From positions 1 to 55,782 of the forward strand of contig PYIZ01000051.1 in assembly GCA_003635265.1 (NCBI GenBank): 55,782 nucleotides of DNA, read 5' to 3'. Below the pieces are notes generated by a model. The model did not search any database. It had not been told where the DNA came from and worked only from the letters and a program-made list of their open reading frames with translations. The stretch comes from Candidatus Poribacteria bacterium. Its GTDB lineage: Bacteria; Poribacteria; WGA-4E; PCPOR2b. Both the position numbers and the translations under genes were made by a program. Positions 35,202-46,270 of this stretch are shown piece after piece (positions within the stretch are counted from its first letter, which is position 1; every line of letters begins with the position of its first letter).

Positions 35202-38200
35202 ATGTCGGCAGCCAGATCAGTCAAAATGCTCTTGGTGGCAATCCTGACTTTCGTCATATCTACTCAGCCGCTTACTGCTCAAGACACGGCAAACGATGAT
35301 AAAATCCGTCAGGCTTACAAGTCCATGTTGAGCCGTACACCAAAAGAGGGCAACGAAGGAAGCCCGTTTGATAGACTATACAGACTTTATCTCGAGGGCC
35401 CCGGTCTAGAACAGATGGTTGCCGACTATGAAGCGGAAGCACAGGTTGCACCGGACGATCCGAGCGTGCAACTAATCCTCGGACATATCTACAAACGACT
35501 CGGACAGGAGGATGAGGCGCTCGCGGCGTACAAAAAGGCTATTGCCCTCGCCCCTACGGACTATTATCCCCATTTCATTTTGGGGCAGATGCACTTTGCA
35601 GTGCGCCGGTATGAAGATGCTATCGCGTCGCTCACACAAGCTGCAGGGTTGTTCCAAGAGTCAGACTCGGAGGTGAGCACCGAAGAGCTGATATCAATTT
35701 ATAAGTTCCTTGGACGTGCTTATTTCAACCGGGATCGCATGGAGGAAGCGGTCGCCGCGTGGGAAAAAATTGCTAAACTCGCTCCAACCAATATCTTTGC
35801 CCGCGTCGAACTCGCTGAATTATTCCGTGAACAGAAACTCTATAAACAAGCAATCGAGCAGCATCGTGCGCTCATAGAAATCAAAAAAGATGACCCGTAC
35901 CGCATCTGCTTGAGTCTGCGTGAAATCGGTAGCATCCAAGAGGAAGTAAACGACTATCATGGGGCGATACACACCTACAGTGAGGTGCTCACTCTCACTG
36001 CCCCCGACAACTGGATTCGCAAAGACCTTCAGGACCGCATTATTGCTATCTACGCGGCCACAGGGGATTGGGACGGATTAATTGAACACTATCAGAAAAA
36101 ACTGGTGGATACACCGAAAAATCCTGAATTGATTAGCCTATTAGCAGATGCATACTTGGAAAATGAGCAGGTGGATGTAGGCATAGCACAGTATAAAAAA
36201 AGCGTTGAACTGGCTCCAACGTCCGCTCCACTTCGGCGAAAATTCATCGATGCCCTGCGTCGCATGGACAAGCTGGCAGAAGCCGCTGCTGAATACGAGA
36301 CACTCAGCATTCAGGTGCCAGATGACTTCGGTATTTACAGGGCGCTTGGTACGATCTATCTTCAGCTTGAACAACCTGATCGTGCCCGTGCGGTTTATAA
36401 ACGGCTGCTTACACGCGATCCTGAAAACGCTAGCACACATCTGACGTTCGCCGAGATTTACGCAGAACATAAGTGGTTTGATGAGGCGGTTACTTCGTAC
36501 GAAAAGGCGATCGCACTTGCGCCCACGAATCTGGACTATATTGAGTATCTCGGCGACTTTTACTTCCGCAGAGGCGATCATGAGAAAGCACTTGAAACAT
36601 GGGAGCGACTTGTTGAAGGAGAGCGAGCTAGCGCTCAAAATTATGAACGTCTCACTCAATTGCTCTTCGCGAAAGATTTCCAAGTGCGTGCAATCGCTGC
36701 GAGTCGAAACGCCGTAGAACTCGCTCCAATTGAACATCGATACAGAGAAATACTAGCCAAGCAGCTTATGGAGGTTAAGAATTTCGAGGAAGCGATAACG
36801 CAGTTTGCCGAAGCCGCGAAGTACGCGCCCAACGATTTCTTCGCAGAGCAGATGGCGGCACAACAGATTGAGGTGTATCGGCGTCAGGGTGTTCTGGGCG
36901 ACAAGATTGCCGAATTGCAAACACAGTCACAGAGCTTCGACGGACAAAAGTTGCTTGCCAAGATGTATCTGAAATTACGGAATACCACCGCTGCGACTGC
37001 GGCTCTTGAGAAAGCTTTAGAGCTAAATCCCAACGATATTCCCACCAACCGGTGGCTTGCGGAGCTCTACGCACAACTCAGACGGCATGACAAAGCCAAA
37101 GCAGCCTACGCGCGTCTCGCTATCCTTGACAGCGTTAACGCCCGTGAATATTACGCTAATCTAGCACACACACATCTAGGTGTGATGGATTTCAATGCTG
37201 CTAAAGAAACAGCCAAGCGAATGTTGGCGCATAGCCCGCGTAATCCCGAAGGCCATCGGATCCTCGCCGAAGTTGCTCTGACGACGGGTGATTATCTGAG
37301 TGGAATTGAAAGTCTAAAGCAAGCGATTCGTCTCCGTCCGCAAGCAATAGAGATTCGCGTAGAACTTGCGGAAGCCTACACGATGGCGGATGATTTACGC
37401 CAAGCAATTGAGCAGTATTGGCGGTGTTGGGAATTGAGCGATAACATTAGTGCCAAACTCAGATTCGTCAGACCACTGTCAAACGCATACTATGATATGG
37501 GACAAAGCCAAGAACTCTCAGATAAACTCCAGCAGATGTCGAGAGCAAATTCTTCTGATATGGCTTCGGTACTTGCATTAGCAGAGCTGTACCGCATCGA
37601 AGGAGACCTGTCTGCCTCCCGATCGGAACTCGCCCGTGCGCTTGACCGCAACAGGGACGATAGCGATCTCCTGAGTCAACTGGTTGACATCAGCCTGAAG
37701 ATAGGAGATGTGCAAGGAGCCTTGACGTATCAACAAAGGCTCGTTGCGGTAGAGCCAGATGCGCGCAATCAACGACATCTGGGAAAACTCCTTTTCGAAT
37801 TTGGACGCGAACAGGAGGCCATACAGGTGTGGACAAAGCTGCTCCACGGGCAGAATCAATCACTAGAAGCATTGATGACACTAGCGGAGCTGCTGATTCA
37901 GTATGATCTACGTCCCTTAGCGTTCTCTGCACTGGAGCGTATAGCAGAGCAGGCACATAAACCCCAATCCATATATCGACTCGGAACTATCCTCCTTGAA
38001 ATTGGGGAGTCGGAACGTGCTCGTCTCTACTTTGAGCGCATTCTGCACATGCCTAGACCGCCATCAACCCAAAACGCCAGATCAACGGTGCAAACTTCGC
38101 CGTTTGGCCCGGATCCGCTCCGACATATCGTACATATTGGCTCCAACGTGGGACGGCAATTTCGCCATCGTGGTGGCCAAGGTCAGAGAATATGGCTGCC

Positions 38201-41200
38201 TCAGAGTTTTGAAGATACACAAATTGCAGCATTGGCACAACTCCGCCGGATGGCATGGGAGCGTGAAGAATTAGAAGAATTCATCAATGGTTTTGAGGTT
38301 GAGGCAGCAGCAAGTCCAAAAGACCTGCAACGGCTTGAGCGGCTGCTCTATATTCATATGCTGAGGCAACACGAAAAAAAAGCAGCAGACGTGCTCAGTC
38401 GCATGATAGCCCTTTCGCCCCATGACCCTATCTACTACAAAATGCGATTTCAATTGGTGATGTGGGATCGCAACTTCGACTCCGAAACAGTTGAGGGCTT
38501 CCTCTCCCAAATTCCAGAAACTATGTCTCAGATGCGTCTCCAGTATACCGTGCAGTCGGCGATGCGGTTCATCCAAACTGGTAAAAGATCTATTGCACAG
38601 AATCTATTGAGACCATTCAAAAATGAGAAGCCGACCGACTTTACCACCGCAACAAGGTTAATCGCTGTCTTCTCACAACTCGGCGACACCGAAACAGCGG
38701 AAAACCTGCTTTCAAATTGCCCAGCGCCGTCTGCGCTTCAGTCCTCCACACCCTCCGGCATCATAAACCCCCGTCATATTTGGCGACAATACGCCGACAG
38801 CCACCGATCTCTCGCAGGCGCGTATATTGAGAAAGAACAAACGGATAAAGCCGTTGAGCTACTCTGGTCGTTATTCAAACAACCACAGTCAAATGTCAAT
38901 ATGTCACATTGGCTGGCTTCTTCAGCATACACCTCCTATCGCAACTATTCATCTGACCTCATATATCCTGCACCGAATAGCTACTACGATCGCTACCATT
39001 TTGAGTTACTCCAGCAGCTGTTCGGTTATCTCCTGATGAAAGACCAACTCGATGTCCTATACACCAAACTTCAGACCGTGTTTGAGCTAGGAAGCGGGCG
39101 TGAGCGCATCCTCTCTGGACTGGCGTTGAGCTACTGCTATTGGTGGGAAGGCAGACGCGATGAGTCACAGCAGCTCCTCAAGACGCTGGGAGCAGAAAAT
39201 AGCGAAGATCTCACACTAAAACGCCACATGCCCCTCGTTTTGATCCAGACAGGGAAACAGGAGGCAGCGGTTTCTCTGCTGACCGAACTTGCTGTGACCG
39301 ATCCCAGAAATCGCCAGCAATATAACAACCTCCGTTTTTATCTTGCGGAGCAGGACGGAAATACAGCGAAACTCCGTGAGCTAGCAACAGAGATGCTTAA
39401 CTCACCGGCGAGTGTCCGTGAATTGATGCAGTTTTCGCAGCGACTCCATGAGATAGGACTCACACAATACGCTATCGCAATCGTAAAAAAAGCAATGGAC
39501 ATTGCACTCGGGCAAAATGACCTCAATTCCCTCACTACACTAAGCAGGCGTCTTAAAACACTCGGTAGGGGACACGACGCAGCAGCAATCGCAAAGCACG
39601 TTGCGCGCCTTACGAAACTACCGATCCGTCCCGGTCAAAGAACACATTCGCGAGGATATTCACCTCGTCTGACTCCAGAGGAGGTGCGACTGCGCGAACC
39701 GGAGCTGGTCGAAGCTGTTGAAAGGCGCCCGGATTCCTTCAAAGCGCAAAAAGATCTAGCCGCGTTCTATGAAAACACAAACCGGCCAAAAAAAGCCCTC
39801 CCTGTTCTCGCGAGTGCGGTTGCCCTGCGACCGAAAGATTCAGGACTTCGTTACCGCTACGCAGAGCTACTAAGGCGCGACAGACAGATTGAAAAAGCGC
39901 TAGAACAGTACACTATTCTGCTTAAGAGCGACCCGAATTTCTTCCGTTATAGGGGTCATGGCCAGGTGCAGTCGCCTATTGAAATCTTCATGGAGGCTGG
40001 AAAATTCACTGAACTCGTTGCTATCGCAAAGGAAATAACGCTTCCCGCCGATGACGGGTATGAAAGGACGTTTGTTGAATCGGTAGCATGGAGATGTCTG
40101 AAAAATAACGCACCCAACGTTGCCGTTGAACTATTTGAAAGGTTGATTGCCGTGCGTCCCGATTGGTCTGATTTCCACATAGGCATTTCTCACGCCTACA
40201 CCGCTGCCGGAGATAGCGAACAGGCAATTCAGTGTATCCGTAATGGATTAAATAGATTTACCCGATCCCCATTATCAACGTACCATCCGCGTCAACTGCG
40301 GGAGCTCGTTGCAGAATTGATTAAGTTGGACAGAGGGACGGGAGCATACAATACGTTTGTTGCCGAATCTGAGGCTGAACTAGCAGCAGAGCCAAATAAT
40401 CTGTCGCTGACCTGGCTCATTGCGTACATGTACATTAAGACAAGGCAGCTTGAGACATCTGACTTGCTTGTCGAAAAACTGCTTGGGACCGAAGAAAGCA
40501 TCACGGAGCCGGAATCAGATTCGGAGTGGTTCACGGTGTTTGCCGATGCGTACCAGCAAGCAGGAGACCTTGAGCGCCAAATGAGAATCCTTGAGGCAGT
40601 CGTTGAGAGAAGAGAACGTCGAACTGCTTTCTGGAATTTTGTTGGAGGTGTTCCTTTCTCCCCCTACGAGTCGTTGGGAGAATCCTACGTCCAAAATGGC
40701 GAAAAAGAGAAGGCGCAACGGCTCTTTCGGAAAGTATTACCGATATTTATGGCACTATCTTGGTGGAACATTGACAATAAGAAGCAACGGGTCGCACAGT
40801 TTTACATGCAACTTCACTTATGGGACGAAGCTGAAGCACTTTTCAGCGAGATTGCTAAAAACGTCTTTGCGGATGCATATCGTAGAGAGCAGGCAAAAAA
40901 GAAATTAACAGAAATTAGAAAAGAGCGCGGTGACCTGCCAGTAGCCCCGCAATCGGGAGAGGAGATAGGGGGAATCGACATCAGATCGCAACGCGAAAAA
41001 GCGAGGCGGTATACGCGGAGGGGCGAGTTTGAAAAAGCGATGAAGATTTACGAGCAGCTTATCGAAAGTATGCCCGAAGACCACAGATCAGTCGCTGCAA
41101 TCGCTAAACTCTACACGAAGCAAGAGATGCACGAGGAGGCTATTTCCACTTGGCGATCACTGCTTAAAATCGATCCAGAAAACACACAGTATTGGTCTGA

Positions 41201-44200
41201 ACTTGTAGACGCCTATCGAGCCGCGGATATGTCTCCGGAGGCGCTTGAAATGTTACAGAGATTGATTGCCGAGAACCCGTCACCTGCTTATTACTCACAA
41301 CTTGCCCTCGTTTACATGGGAGATCAGCGCTTTGATGATGCGGTTGCGGCATACCGAAAGGGAATTGAACTTGATCCTAACAACTGGCAAATGTATAAAG
41401 ACTTGGGGCAACTTTACGCTCAGACGGGCAACCTTGATGCCGCCGAAACGACCTACAAAACAGCACTGCCGTTGATGAGGAACAGCCAGTATGTTATAAC
41501 CAAATACCTAGCAGAAGTCTACGCACAGCAGAGTGAGTTAGCCGACGCACTCCAGAAGATGGAGGCGGAAGGAATACTTACTTATGGAACGTTGAATACT
41601 ATAGCGGAACTGTACCACAAACAGGGCGAACTGGAGAAAGCCTCCACGGTATACAAGAAAGCGTTCAAGATGTCCACCGACGAAGGTGCTCACAGCCGAA
41701 TAGCCGAGGCACTGGTACGTATCTACCGAGAGCAAGGAAACTTAGAAGAGATTCTCAAAAGAGTTAAGGAAGTAAACGCGTCCCCCACTGAGATAGATAT
41801 TGAGATGCAAAAAGTACTGGCAAAGCAATATATGGAAACGGGAGAAATCGAAAAAGTTATTGAACTTGCCGAACAGGTTGCGCTACACGATTCAGGAGAT
41901 TACGTATTTCGCGCCCAGCTTGCCGAGTACTACTGGAAGAAGCAAAAGAGGGGCGATATGGCAATCGCCGTATTGAAGGCTTTGATTGAAGACACGCCGA
42001 AAGAATCGTATCAAGATCAACTTATAGATACATATACAAGCTTTAAGAAGTACTCCGACGCGATTGTGCTAGCACAGAAATTGTGTGAAGCAAATCCCTC
42101 AAGCTACCGCTATGTACGGCTGGCACGCCTCTACAAGCGGAGCGACCGTCTAGACGACGCGGTTGAAGCGTATAAAGAAGCAATTAGAATTAGCTTCGCC
42201 GATGACGTTGATGACCTTAGTATATACCAAGATGCACATCGCGAATTGGGTAAACTTTACATAAAAAAAGAGGATTTTAACGCCGCGGAAAAGGTACTCA
42301 AAGCACTTGGTGACGACAGCCGGCTGCTGATAGAAGTTTACCGGCATTTAGGCAAGTGGGAAGAGGTACTCAAGCGAACAGAAGCAGAAGGGACACGCAG
42401 TATTGTGATGTTGGAGGAACTCGCGAAAGAGTACCACAGAGGAGGGAAATTGGCACAAGCTGCCACCGCATACCAGAAGCTACTTGGAATGATGAGAAAA
42501 CAGAATTCGGACTATCACCGCATCAGCACTCGGCTCATGCAGATTTATCGAGGGCAGAGCAATTGGGAGCAGGCAATTAAGAGAGCAGAGGAGGAAGGGA
42601 TACTCACCTCGGAATTACTAGACCAACAGGCACAAGCATATCGCAAACGGGGAAAGTTGAAGGAAGCGATTGCCGCATACGAAAAGGCCATTGACATAAA
42701 TTCTCAGGGAAGCGGTGTTAACCAGTTTACTAATGAAATGATCAGTCTGTACATCCAACTCGGTGATTTTGATGCTGCAATTGCTCTATACGAAGGCTTA
42801 GTATCCAAATTCCATCGGACAGGCGAGCCGTTTGCCAGTTATACGCCTTCTAGTGTCGAAACCCAACTGCCTGGAGACGGTGCCCGCAAGCAAATCATTG
42901 AATCGTACAAACAACGGGACAAACTTCATGAGTTAGTAACTTATCTTGAAGACCGATTCAAGCAGAAGCCAAAGAGTCCAGCCATCGTAGAAATACTTGC
43001 CGAAACCTACAGCCACCTGAATGAACATGCAAAGACGGCGGAAAAGTACGAGCAGCTTAGCAAGTTACAACCCACAAAACTTCGCACATTCTACCTCGCG
43101 GCTGCTGCGTATAACAGAAGCGGTCAATCGGAGCGTGCAAAAGAAATGCTGAACCACGGGGCTACTGGACTCTCCGCTTATCGTCTTGATCATTATCGTC
43201 GCACTGAACGTTCTAAGGAGCATCATTTCTTGATCACAGTAGCCACAATTTGCATTAACGGCGGACTCTACGTTACCGCTGTCAAATTTGCGGAAGCTGC
43301 TATCATACAGGCGCACAAAGACGATGCTGAGTCGAGACTTAAATCCATTTATCCTATCCTCGGGGAAGCCCTTATTAACTTGAAGTCTTACGAAGAGGCT
43401 GCCAACGCCTATCGGGAGTGGTGGAATCTTGACAGAAACCGGGCAAATGATGCGCTGCAGATGTTGTACCAGAAAGATGAAGGCTTATTTGAGCGGATAG
43501 TTGCAAAACAGATTGAAGCGGTCAAAACTAATCCTGATGATATAGATGCACATCATACCCTCGCCCAAACTTACGAATCGAATGACAAGCGCGATGAGGC
43601 AATCGCTGTTTACGAAAAACTCTCCACACTGCAACCCGATAATGCCGAGTGGTTTAAGATGCTCGGCAGCCTTTACCAGCAGCGGCGTGAAACGGCGGAT
43701 TCAATTGACGGCAGTGCACACGGCAGTTACGCCGATCTCGATGATAGTGATGCGCTGAACGCTAGCCACACGCAACTTACCCTCGAGATGTGGATTAAAC
43801 CGACAAAAGCTAAATTTGCTGCGCTCCTCTACAAAGGCCATAACGGGACCTCCGGTCTCAATCGCAGTTTCGTCCTTTGGTTGAGTGACAATGACATCTG
43901 GTTCAGTGCTTCGCCAGATGGCTGGAAGAATACTAGCATCTATTCATCGGTGGACGCGATCTCCTTGAATAAATGGCATCATATCGCATGCGTACTGAAC
44001 ACACAGACAGGTTCAGCAGAACTGTATATTGATGGGATACCGGTTGCTAGTAAGAGTTTTCCCAACAAGCCAGTGTGCGAGAGCCATCTTCCACTCCGCA
44101 TCGGTTCAATTCATAGTTCTGACGACCACTACAACAAGGTGTTCTTTGAGGGCGAACTCGCCGACATTCGTATCTGGAGCACGGCTCGCACAACTCAAGA

Positions 44201-45239
44201 GATTCAATCTCACATGAATGTTGCCTTGACGGGGAACGAACCCGGATTAATCGGCTTCGTACAATTTTTTGGTGAGAAGGCTGATACACCGCCAAACCAC
44301 CTCGGCACGAGGGCTGTTGGCAGCACGGAGGTTGTCCACTACACCCACCCCGTTTATACTAGGGCGAGCACAGAACATCTGACAAAATCAGTTGAGGCTT
44401 ATGAAAGAGCGATTGCATTGAAGCCGACAGCCTATCAGCTTTACTACGCGCTAGCGAGCAACTATCTCAGATTAAATCGGGTTGACGCGGCTGAGGCTAC
44501 CTACCGCCGTGCGATTGATGCCGTACTTGAACTCACAAGCTCACCCGATTTTACCGGATGGCACTCAGATAGACAGAATATGCTTGATTCAGCGATTCGC
44601 CGTCTGTGGCAATTCTACGTTGACCACACTGAATTGGAAAAGGGTATTGAAACCCTCGAAGCACTCAAGCCAAGGCTGGGCTCCCATACCACGCTGCATA
44701 GGCTGCTTGGTGATGCTTTCAAGGAATTAGGCGACAGTGAAAAGTCGGATGCTGCTTACGCCGAATGGTTTGAGATTCGCAGAAAAGAAATCTATGGCTC
44801 TTGGACACCGCTCTATGCTAACCTTGCTACAGAACTGCTTGACACAGAGTTTATGCCTCAAGAAGCGGTGAAATTCGCTACACTCGCAATGCCACATAAC
44901 AATCAGTTCAGTGCATTGAGGTTGCTCTGTCGCGCCTATATTGCCAATGGACAGTATACCGAGGCGACGGCTGAATTTAAGCGCGCCCTGAAGAATCCTG
45001 CCATCCTGGCTTGGCCCAGTGAGTGGTCAGATGCGATGCTTGATGCTGCTAGCGTTCAACTGTGGTTGGATATTGCGGAAGCGGGTAGGAGAGTAGAGGA
45101 TAAAGCGCGTTATATGGCAGCGATAGAACAGTTGGCGAACAGTATGCCGGACAATCCAATAATTCAACGCCACGTCAACCCAGAGTTGTCGCAACTGAAC
45201 GATGAGCAGGCACAGTTGGATGCGACTCGCAAGGATTGA
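35202..45239 (+). CDS. Giant secreted TPR-repeat protein with an embedded LamG domain
   Basis: 3345 residues, one uninterrupted frame of 10 kb. AAAGGAG lies 7 bases before the ATG. Residues 1-26 are a signal peptide (VKMLLVAILTFVISTQPLTAQ). From about 55 to 2800 the protein is almost entirely TPR-like repeats of about 34 residues (for example EDEALAAYKKAIALAPTDYYPHFILGQMHF), with one less regular Arg/Pro/Gly-rich stretch near 950-1005. Residues about 2833-3027 form a laminin-G/concanavalin-like beta sandwich (LTLEMWIKPTK..., NKWHHIACVLN, AELYIDGIPVAS, GELADIRIWSTART). TPRs resume to the end. There is no membrane anchor after the signal peptide. It is probably a periplasmic or surface scaffold that binds protein or glycan; its partners are unknown. 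Confidence 0.92.
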   Translation: MSAARSVKMLLVAILTFVISTQPLTAQDTANDDKIRQAYKSMLSRTPKEGNEGSPFDRLYRLYLEGPGLEQMVADYEAEAQVAPDDPSVQLILGHIYKRLGQEDEALAAYKKAIALAPTDYYPHFILGQMHFAVRRYEDAIASLTQAAGLFQESDSEVSTEELISIYKFLGRAYFNRDRMEEAVAAWEKIAKLAPTNIFARVELAELFREQKLYKQAIEQHRALIEIKKDDPYRICLSLREIGSIQEEVNDYHGAIHTYSEVLTLTAPDNWIRKDLQDRIIAIYAATGDWDGLIEHYQKKLVDTPKNPELISLLADAYLENEQVDVGIAQYKKSVELAPTSAPLRRKFIDALRRMDKLAEAAAEYETLSIQVPDDFGIYRALGTIYLQLEQPDRARAVYKRLLTRDPENASTHLTFAEIYAEHKWFDEAVTSYEKAIALAPTNLDYIEYLGDFYFRRGDHEKALETWERLVEGERASAQNYERLTQLLFAKDFQVRAIAASRNAVELAPIEHRYREILAKQLMEVKNFEEAITQFAEAAKYAPNDFFAEQMAAQQIEVYRRQGVLGDKIAELQTQSQSFDGQKLLAKMYLKLRNTTAATAALEKALELNPNDIPTNRWLAELYAQLRRHDKAKAAYARLAILDSVNAREYYANLAHTHLGVMDFNAAKETAKRMLAHSPRNPEGHRILAEVALTTGDYLSGIESLKQAIRLRPQAIEIRVELAEAYTMADDLRQAIEQYWRCWELSDNISAKLRFVRPLSNAYYDMGQSQELSDKLQQMSRANSSDMASVLALAELYRIEGDLSASRSELARALDRNRDDSDLLSQLVDISLKIGDVQGALTYQQRLVAVEPDARNQRHLGKLLFEFGREQEAIQVWTKLLHGQNQSLEALMTLAELLIQYDLRPLAFSALERIAEQAHKPQSIYRLGTILLEIGESERARLYFERILHMPRPPSTQNARSTVQTSPFGPDPLRHIVHIGSNVGRQFRHRGGQGQRIWLPQSFEDTQIAALAQLRRMAWEREELEEFINGFEVEAAASPKDLQRLERLLYIHMLRQHEKKAADVLSRMIALSPHDPIYYKMRFQLVMWDRNFDSETVEGFLSQIPETMSQMRLQYTVQSAMRFIQTGKRSIAQNLLRPFKNEKPTDFTTATRLIAVFSQLGDTETAENLLSNCPAPSALQSSTPSGIINPRHIWRQYADSHRSLAGAYIEKEQTDKAVELLWSLFKQPQSNVNMSHWLASSAYTSYRNYSSDLIYPAPNSYYDRYHFELLQQLFGYLLMKDQLDVLYTKLQTVFELGSGRERILSGLALSYCYWWEGRRDESQQLLKTLGAENSEDLTLKRHMPLVLIQTGKQEAAVSLLTELAVTDPRNRQQYNNLRFYLAEQDGNTAKLRELATEMLNSPASVRELMQFSQRLHEIGLTQYAIAIVKKAMDIALGQNDLNSLTTLSRRLKTLGRGHDAAAIAKHVARLTKLPIRPGQRTHSRGYSPRLTPEEVRLREPELVEAVERRPDSFKAQKDLAAFYENTNRPKKALPVLASAVALRPKDSGLRYRYAELLRRDRQIEKALEQYTILLKSDPNFFRYRGHGQVQSPIEIFMEAGKFTELVAIAKEITLPADDGYERTFVESVAWRCLKNNAPNVAVELFERLIAVRPDWSDFHIGISHAYTAAGDSEQAIQCIRNGLNRFTRSPLSTYHPRQLRELVAELIKLDRGTGAYNTFVAESEAELAAEPNNLSLTWLIAYMYIKTRQLETSDLLVEKLLGTEESITEPESDSEWFTVFADAYQQAGDLERQMRILEAVVERRERRTAFWNFVGGVPFSPYESLGESYVQNGEKEKAQRLFRKVLPIFMALSWWNIDNKKQRVAQFYMQLHLWDEAEALFSEIAKNVFADAYRREQAKKKLTEIRKERGDLPVAPQSGEEIGGIDIRSQREKARRYTRRGEFEKAMKIYEQLIESMPEDHRSVAAIAKLYTKQEMHEEAISTWRSLLKIDPENTQYWSELVDAYRAADMSPEALEMLQRLIAENPSPAYYSQLALVYMGDQRFDDAVAAYRKGIELDPNNWQMYKDLGQLYAQTGNLDAAETTYKTALPLMRNSQYVITKYLAEVYAQQSELADALQKMEAEGILTYGTLNTIAELYHKQGELEKASTVYKKAFKMSTDEGAHSRIAEALVRIYREQGNLEEILKRVKEVNASPTEIDIEMQKVLAKQYMETGEIEKVIELAEQVALHDSGDYVFRAQLAEYYWKKQKRGDMAIAVLKALIEDTPKESYQDQLIDTYTSFKKYSDAIVLAQKLCEANPSSYRYVRLARLYKRSDRLDDAVEAYKEAIRISFADDVDDLSIYQDAHRELGKLYIKKEDFNAAEKVLKALGDDSRLLIEVYRHLGKWEEVLKRTEAEGTRSIVMLEELAKEYHRGGKLAQAATAYQKLLGMMRKQNSDYHRISTRLMQIYRGQSNWEQAIKRAEEEGILTSELLDQQAQAYRKRGKLKEAIAAYEKAIDINSQGSGVNQFTNEMISLYIQLGDFDAAIALYEGLVSKFHRTGEPFASYTPSSVETQLPGDGARKQIIESYKQRDKLHELVTYLEDRFKQKPKSPAIVEILAETYSHLNEHAKTAEKYEQLSKLQPTKLRTFYLAAAAYNRSGQSERAKEMLNHGATGLSAYRLDHYRRTERSKEHHFLITVATICINGGLYVTAVKFAEAAIIQAHKDDAESRLKSIYPILGEALINLKSYEEAANAYREWWNLDRNRANDALQMLYQKDEGLFERIVAKQIEAVKTNPDDIDAHHTLAQTYESNDKRDEAIAVYEKLSTLQPDNAEWFKMLGSLYQQRRETADSIDGSAHGSYADLDDSDALNASHTQLTLEMWIKPTKAKFAALLYKGHNGTSGLNRSFVLWLSDNDIWFSASPDGWKNTSIYSSVDAISLNKWHHIACVLNTQTGSAELYIDGIPVASKSFPNKPVCESHLPLRIGSIHSSDDHYNKVFFEGELADIRIWSTARTTQEIQSHMNVALTGNEPGLIGFVQFFGEKADTPPNHLGTRAVGSTEVVHYTHPVYTRASTEHLTKSVEAYERAIALKPTAYQLYYALASNYLRLNRVDAAEATYRRAIDAVLELTSSPDFTGWHSDRQNMLDSAIRRLWQFYVDHTELEKGIETLEALKPRLGSHTTLHRLLGDAFKELGDSEKSDAAYAEWFEIRRKEIYGSWTPLYANLATELLDTEFMPQEAVKFATLAMPHNNQFSALRLLCRAYIANGQYTEATAEFKRALKNPAILAWPSEWSDAMLDAASVQLWLDIAEAGRRVEDKARYMAAIEQLANSMPDNPIIQRHVNPELSQLNDEQAQLDATRKD

Positions 45240-45294
45240 TAATTTAATGGGAATAGGACATACGCACTTCACTTGTGAAAATAATCTCCGATTT

Positions 45295-46131
45295 TCACAC
45301 ACCAGCAGTGACGCGAGCAGCGCCTATCACCTTACGGAAGTCATCAATAGCCATACCTATCCCCCGAACCCATCGCCAGTTACAGTCTGCAAGCGTCATG
45401 CGATACTCCTCTACACACTCCGGCTTCCCCTTCTCCCACGGCGTTTGTGGCCAAATTGTGTGTCCATTCTTGGTACAGATCTGTAAACGACGGTCATCAA
45501 GTTGGAGATGCACCCACCGATCATCAACCCATTGGGCTGTCAGGCGCGACTGAAACATGGCAGCCGCAGTCCCGTCGTGACATTCGAAAAGCCACGCTTC
45601 TACATCGCATCCATCAAGCGGGATGACCTCCCACCGTCGTGCACCGTACAAAAAGCGAGAATCGTAAACAGTCATTTCAAAGCGCATCTGGGGCGGATGG
45701 TGCAACCCAAGGTACTCAGCGAAGGCACCCCCATAGCCGGGCACACAGCCTTCAAAAGATTCCCCCCAAAGCTCAGATGTTACTGTGGAGGTTTCCACCT
45801 GCAATCCGTGCGTCAATATGTGATTGTGGAAATCGGACGTGAGGCGCCGGTAATACTCGCGCAAATCGCCACTCTTAGGAAACGGTGTCCGTGGGTAGAA
45901 AACAGCAGCCTCGCCAAGGATCTTCACGGCGGCTTCCCGCAGATATTCAGGTCCACCGAGTTGGAAAAACAGCGTATTTCCCAGTCGTTCAGCGAGGGAT
46001 TGGAGCCAACGCTGCTTTACCTCTTCCTCTCTGTCAACAAAGAGATAGAGGTTATCTCTACGAATAGCTTCAGCGTCAAGATTCTCGTAGCAACATGGAT
46101 GAATTAAAAAGATAATGTGTTCAATCTTCAT
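45295..46131 (-). CDS. Conserved-looking protein of unknown function
   Basis: 278 residues starting MKIEHIIFLIHPCCYENLD. I do not recognise a family. Visible features are a well-folded alpha/beta composition, no signal peptide or membrane segment, and many aromatic residues with an acidic tendency. Segments such as SELWGESFEGCVPGYGGAFAEYLGL and HDGTAAAMFQSRLTAQWVDDRWVHLQLDDRRLQI look structured. It is convergent with the giant TPR gene (55-base gap) and separated from the next minus-strand gene by a 20-bp palindrome, so it may be transcribed alone. Confidence 0.75.
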   Translation of the reverse strand: MKIEHIIFLIHPCCYENLDAEAIRRDNLYLFVDREEEVKQRWLQSLAERLGNTLFFQLGGPEYLREAAVKILGEAAVFYPRTPFPKSGDLREYYRRLTSDFHNHILTHGLQVETSTVTSELWGESFEGCVPGYGGAFAEYLGLHHPPQMRFEMTVYDSRFLYGARRWEVIPLDGCDVEAWLFECHDGTAAAMFQSRLTAQWVDDRWVHLQLDDRRLQICTKNGHTIWPQTPWEKGKPECVEEYRMTLADCNWRWVRGIGMAIDDFRKVIGAARVTAGV

Positions 46132-46159
46132 ATTCGCATTTCGTTCATGTTAAGATTTA

Positions 46160-46205
46160 GTGCAAAGAAACCGAGTTTTGAAGAAAAAACTCGGTTTCTT
46201 TGCAC
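46160..46205. repeat. Perfect 20-bp-arm palindrome between two minus-strand genes
   Basis: Arms at 46160-46179 and 46186-46205 are exact reverse complements around a 6-base loop (GAAGAA). Each arm contains AAACCGAGTTTT or its complement. On the plus strand TTTCTTTTT follows; on the minus strand no T run follows. It may end transcription of the 46271 gene or be a dispersed palindromic repeat. Confidence 0.7.
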
Positions 46206-46270
46206 TTTCTTTTTATATGAGCCTCGCATTTATATTGTCGGTGTTGTTTGGTGCTGAAAGGATTCACAGG

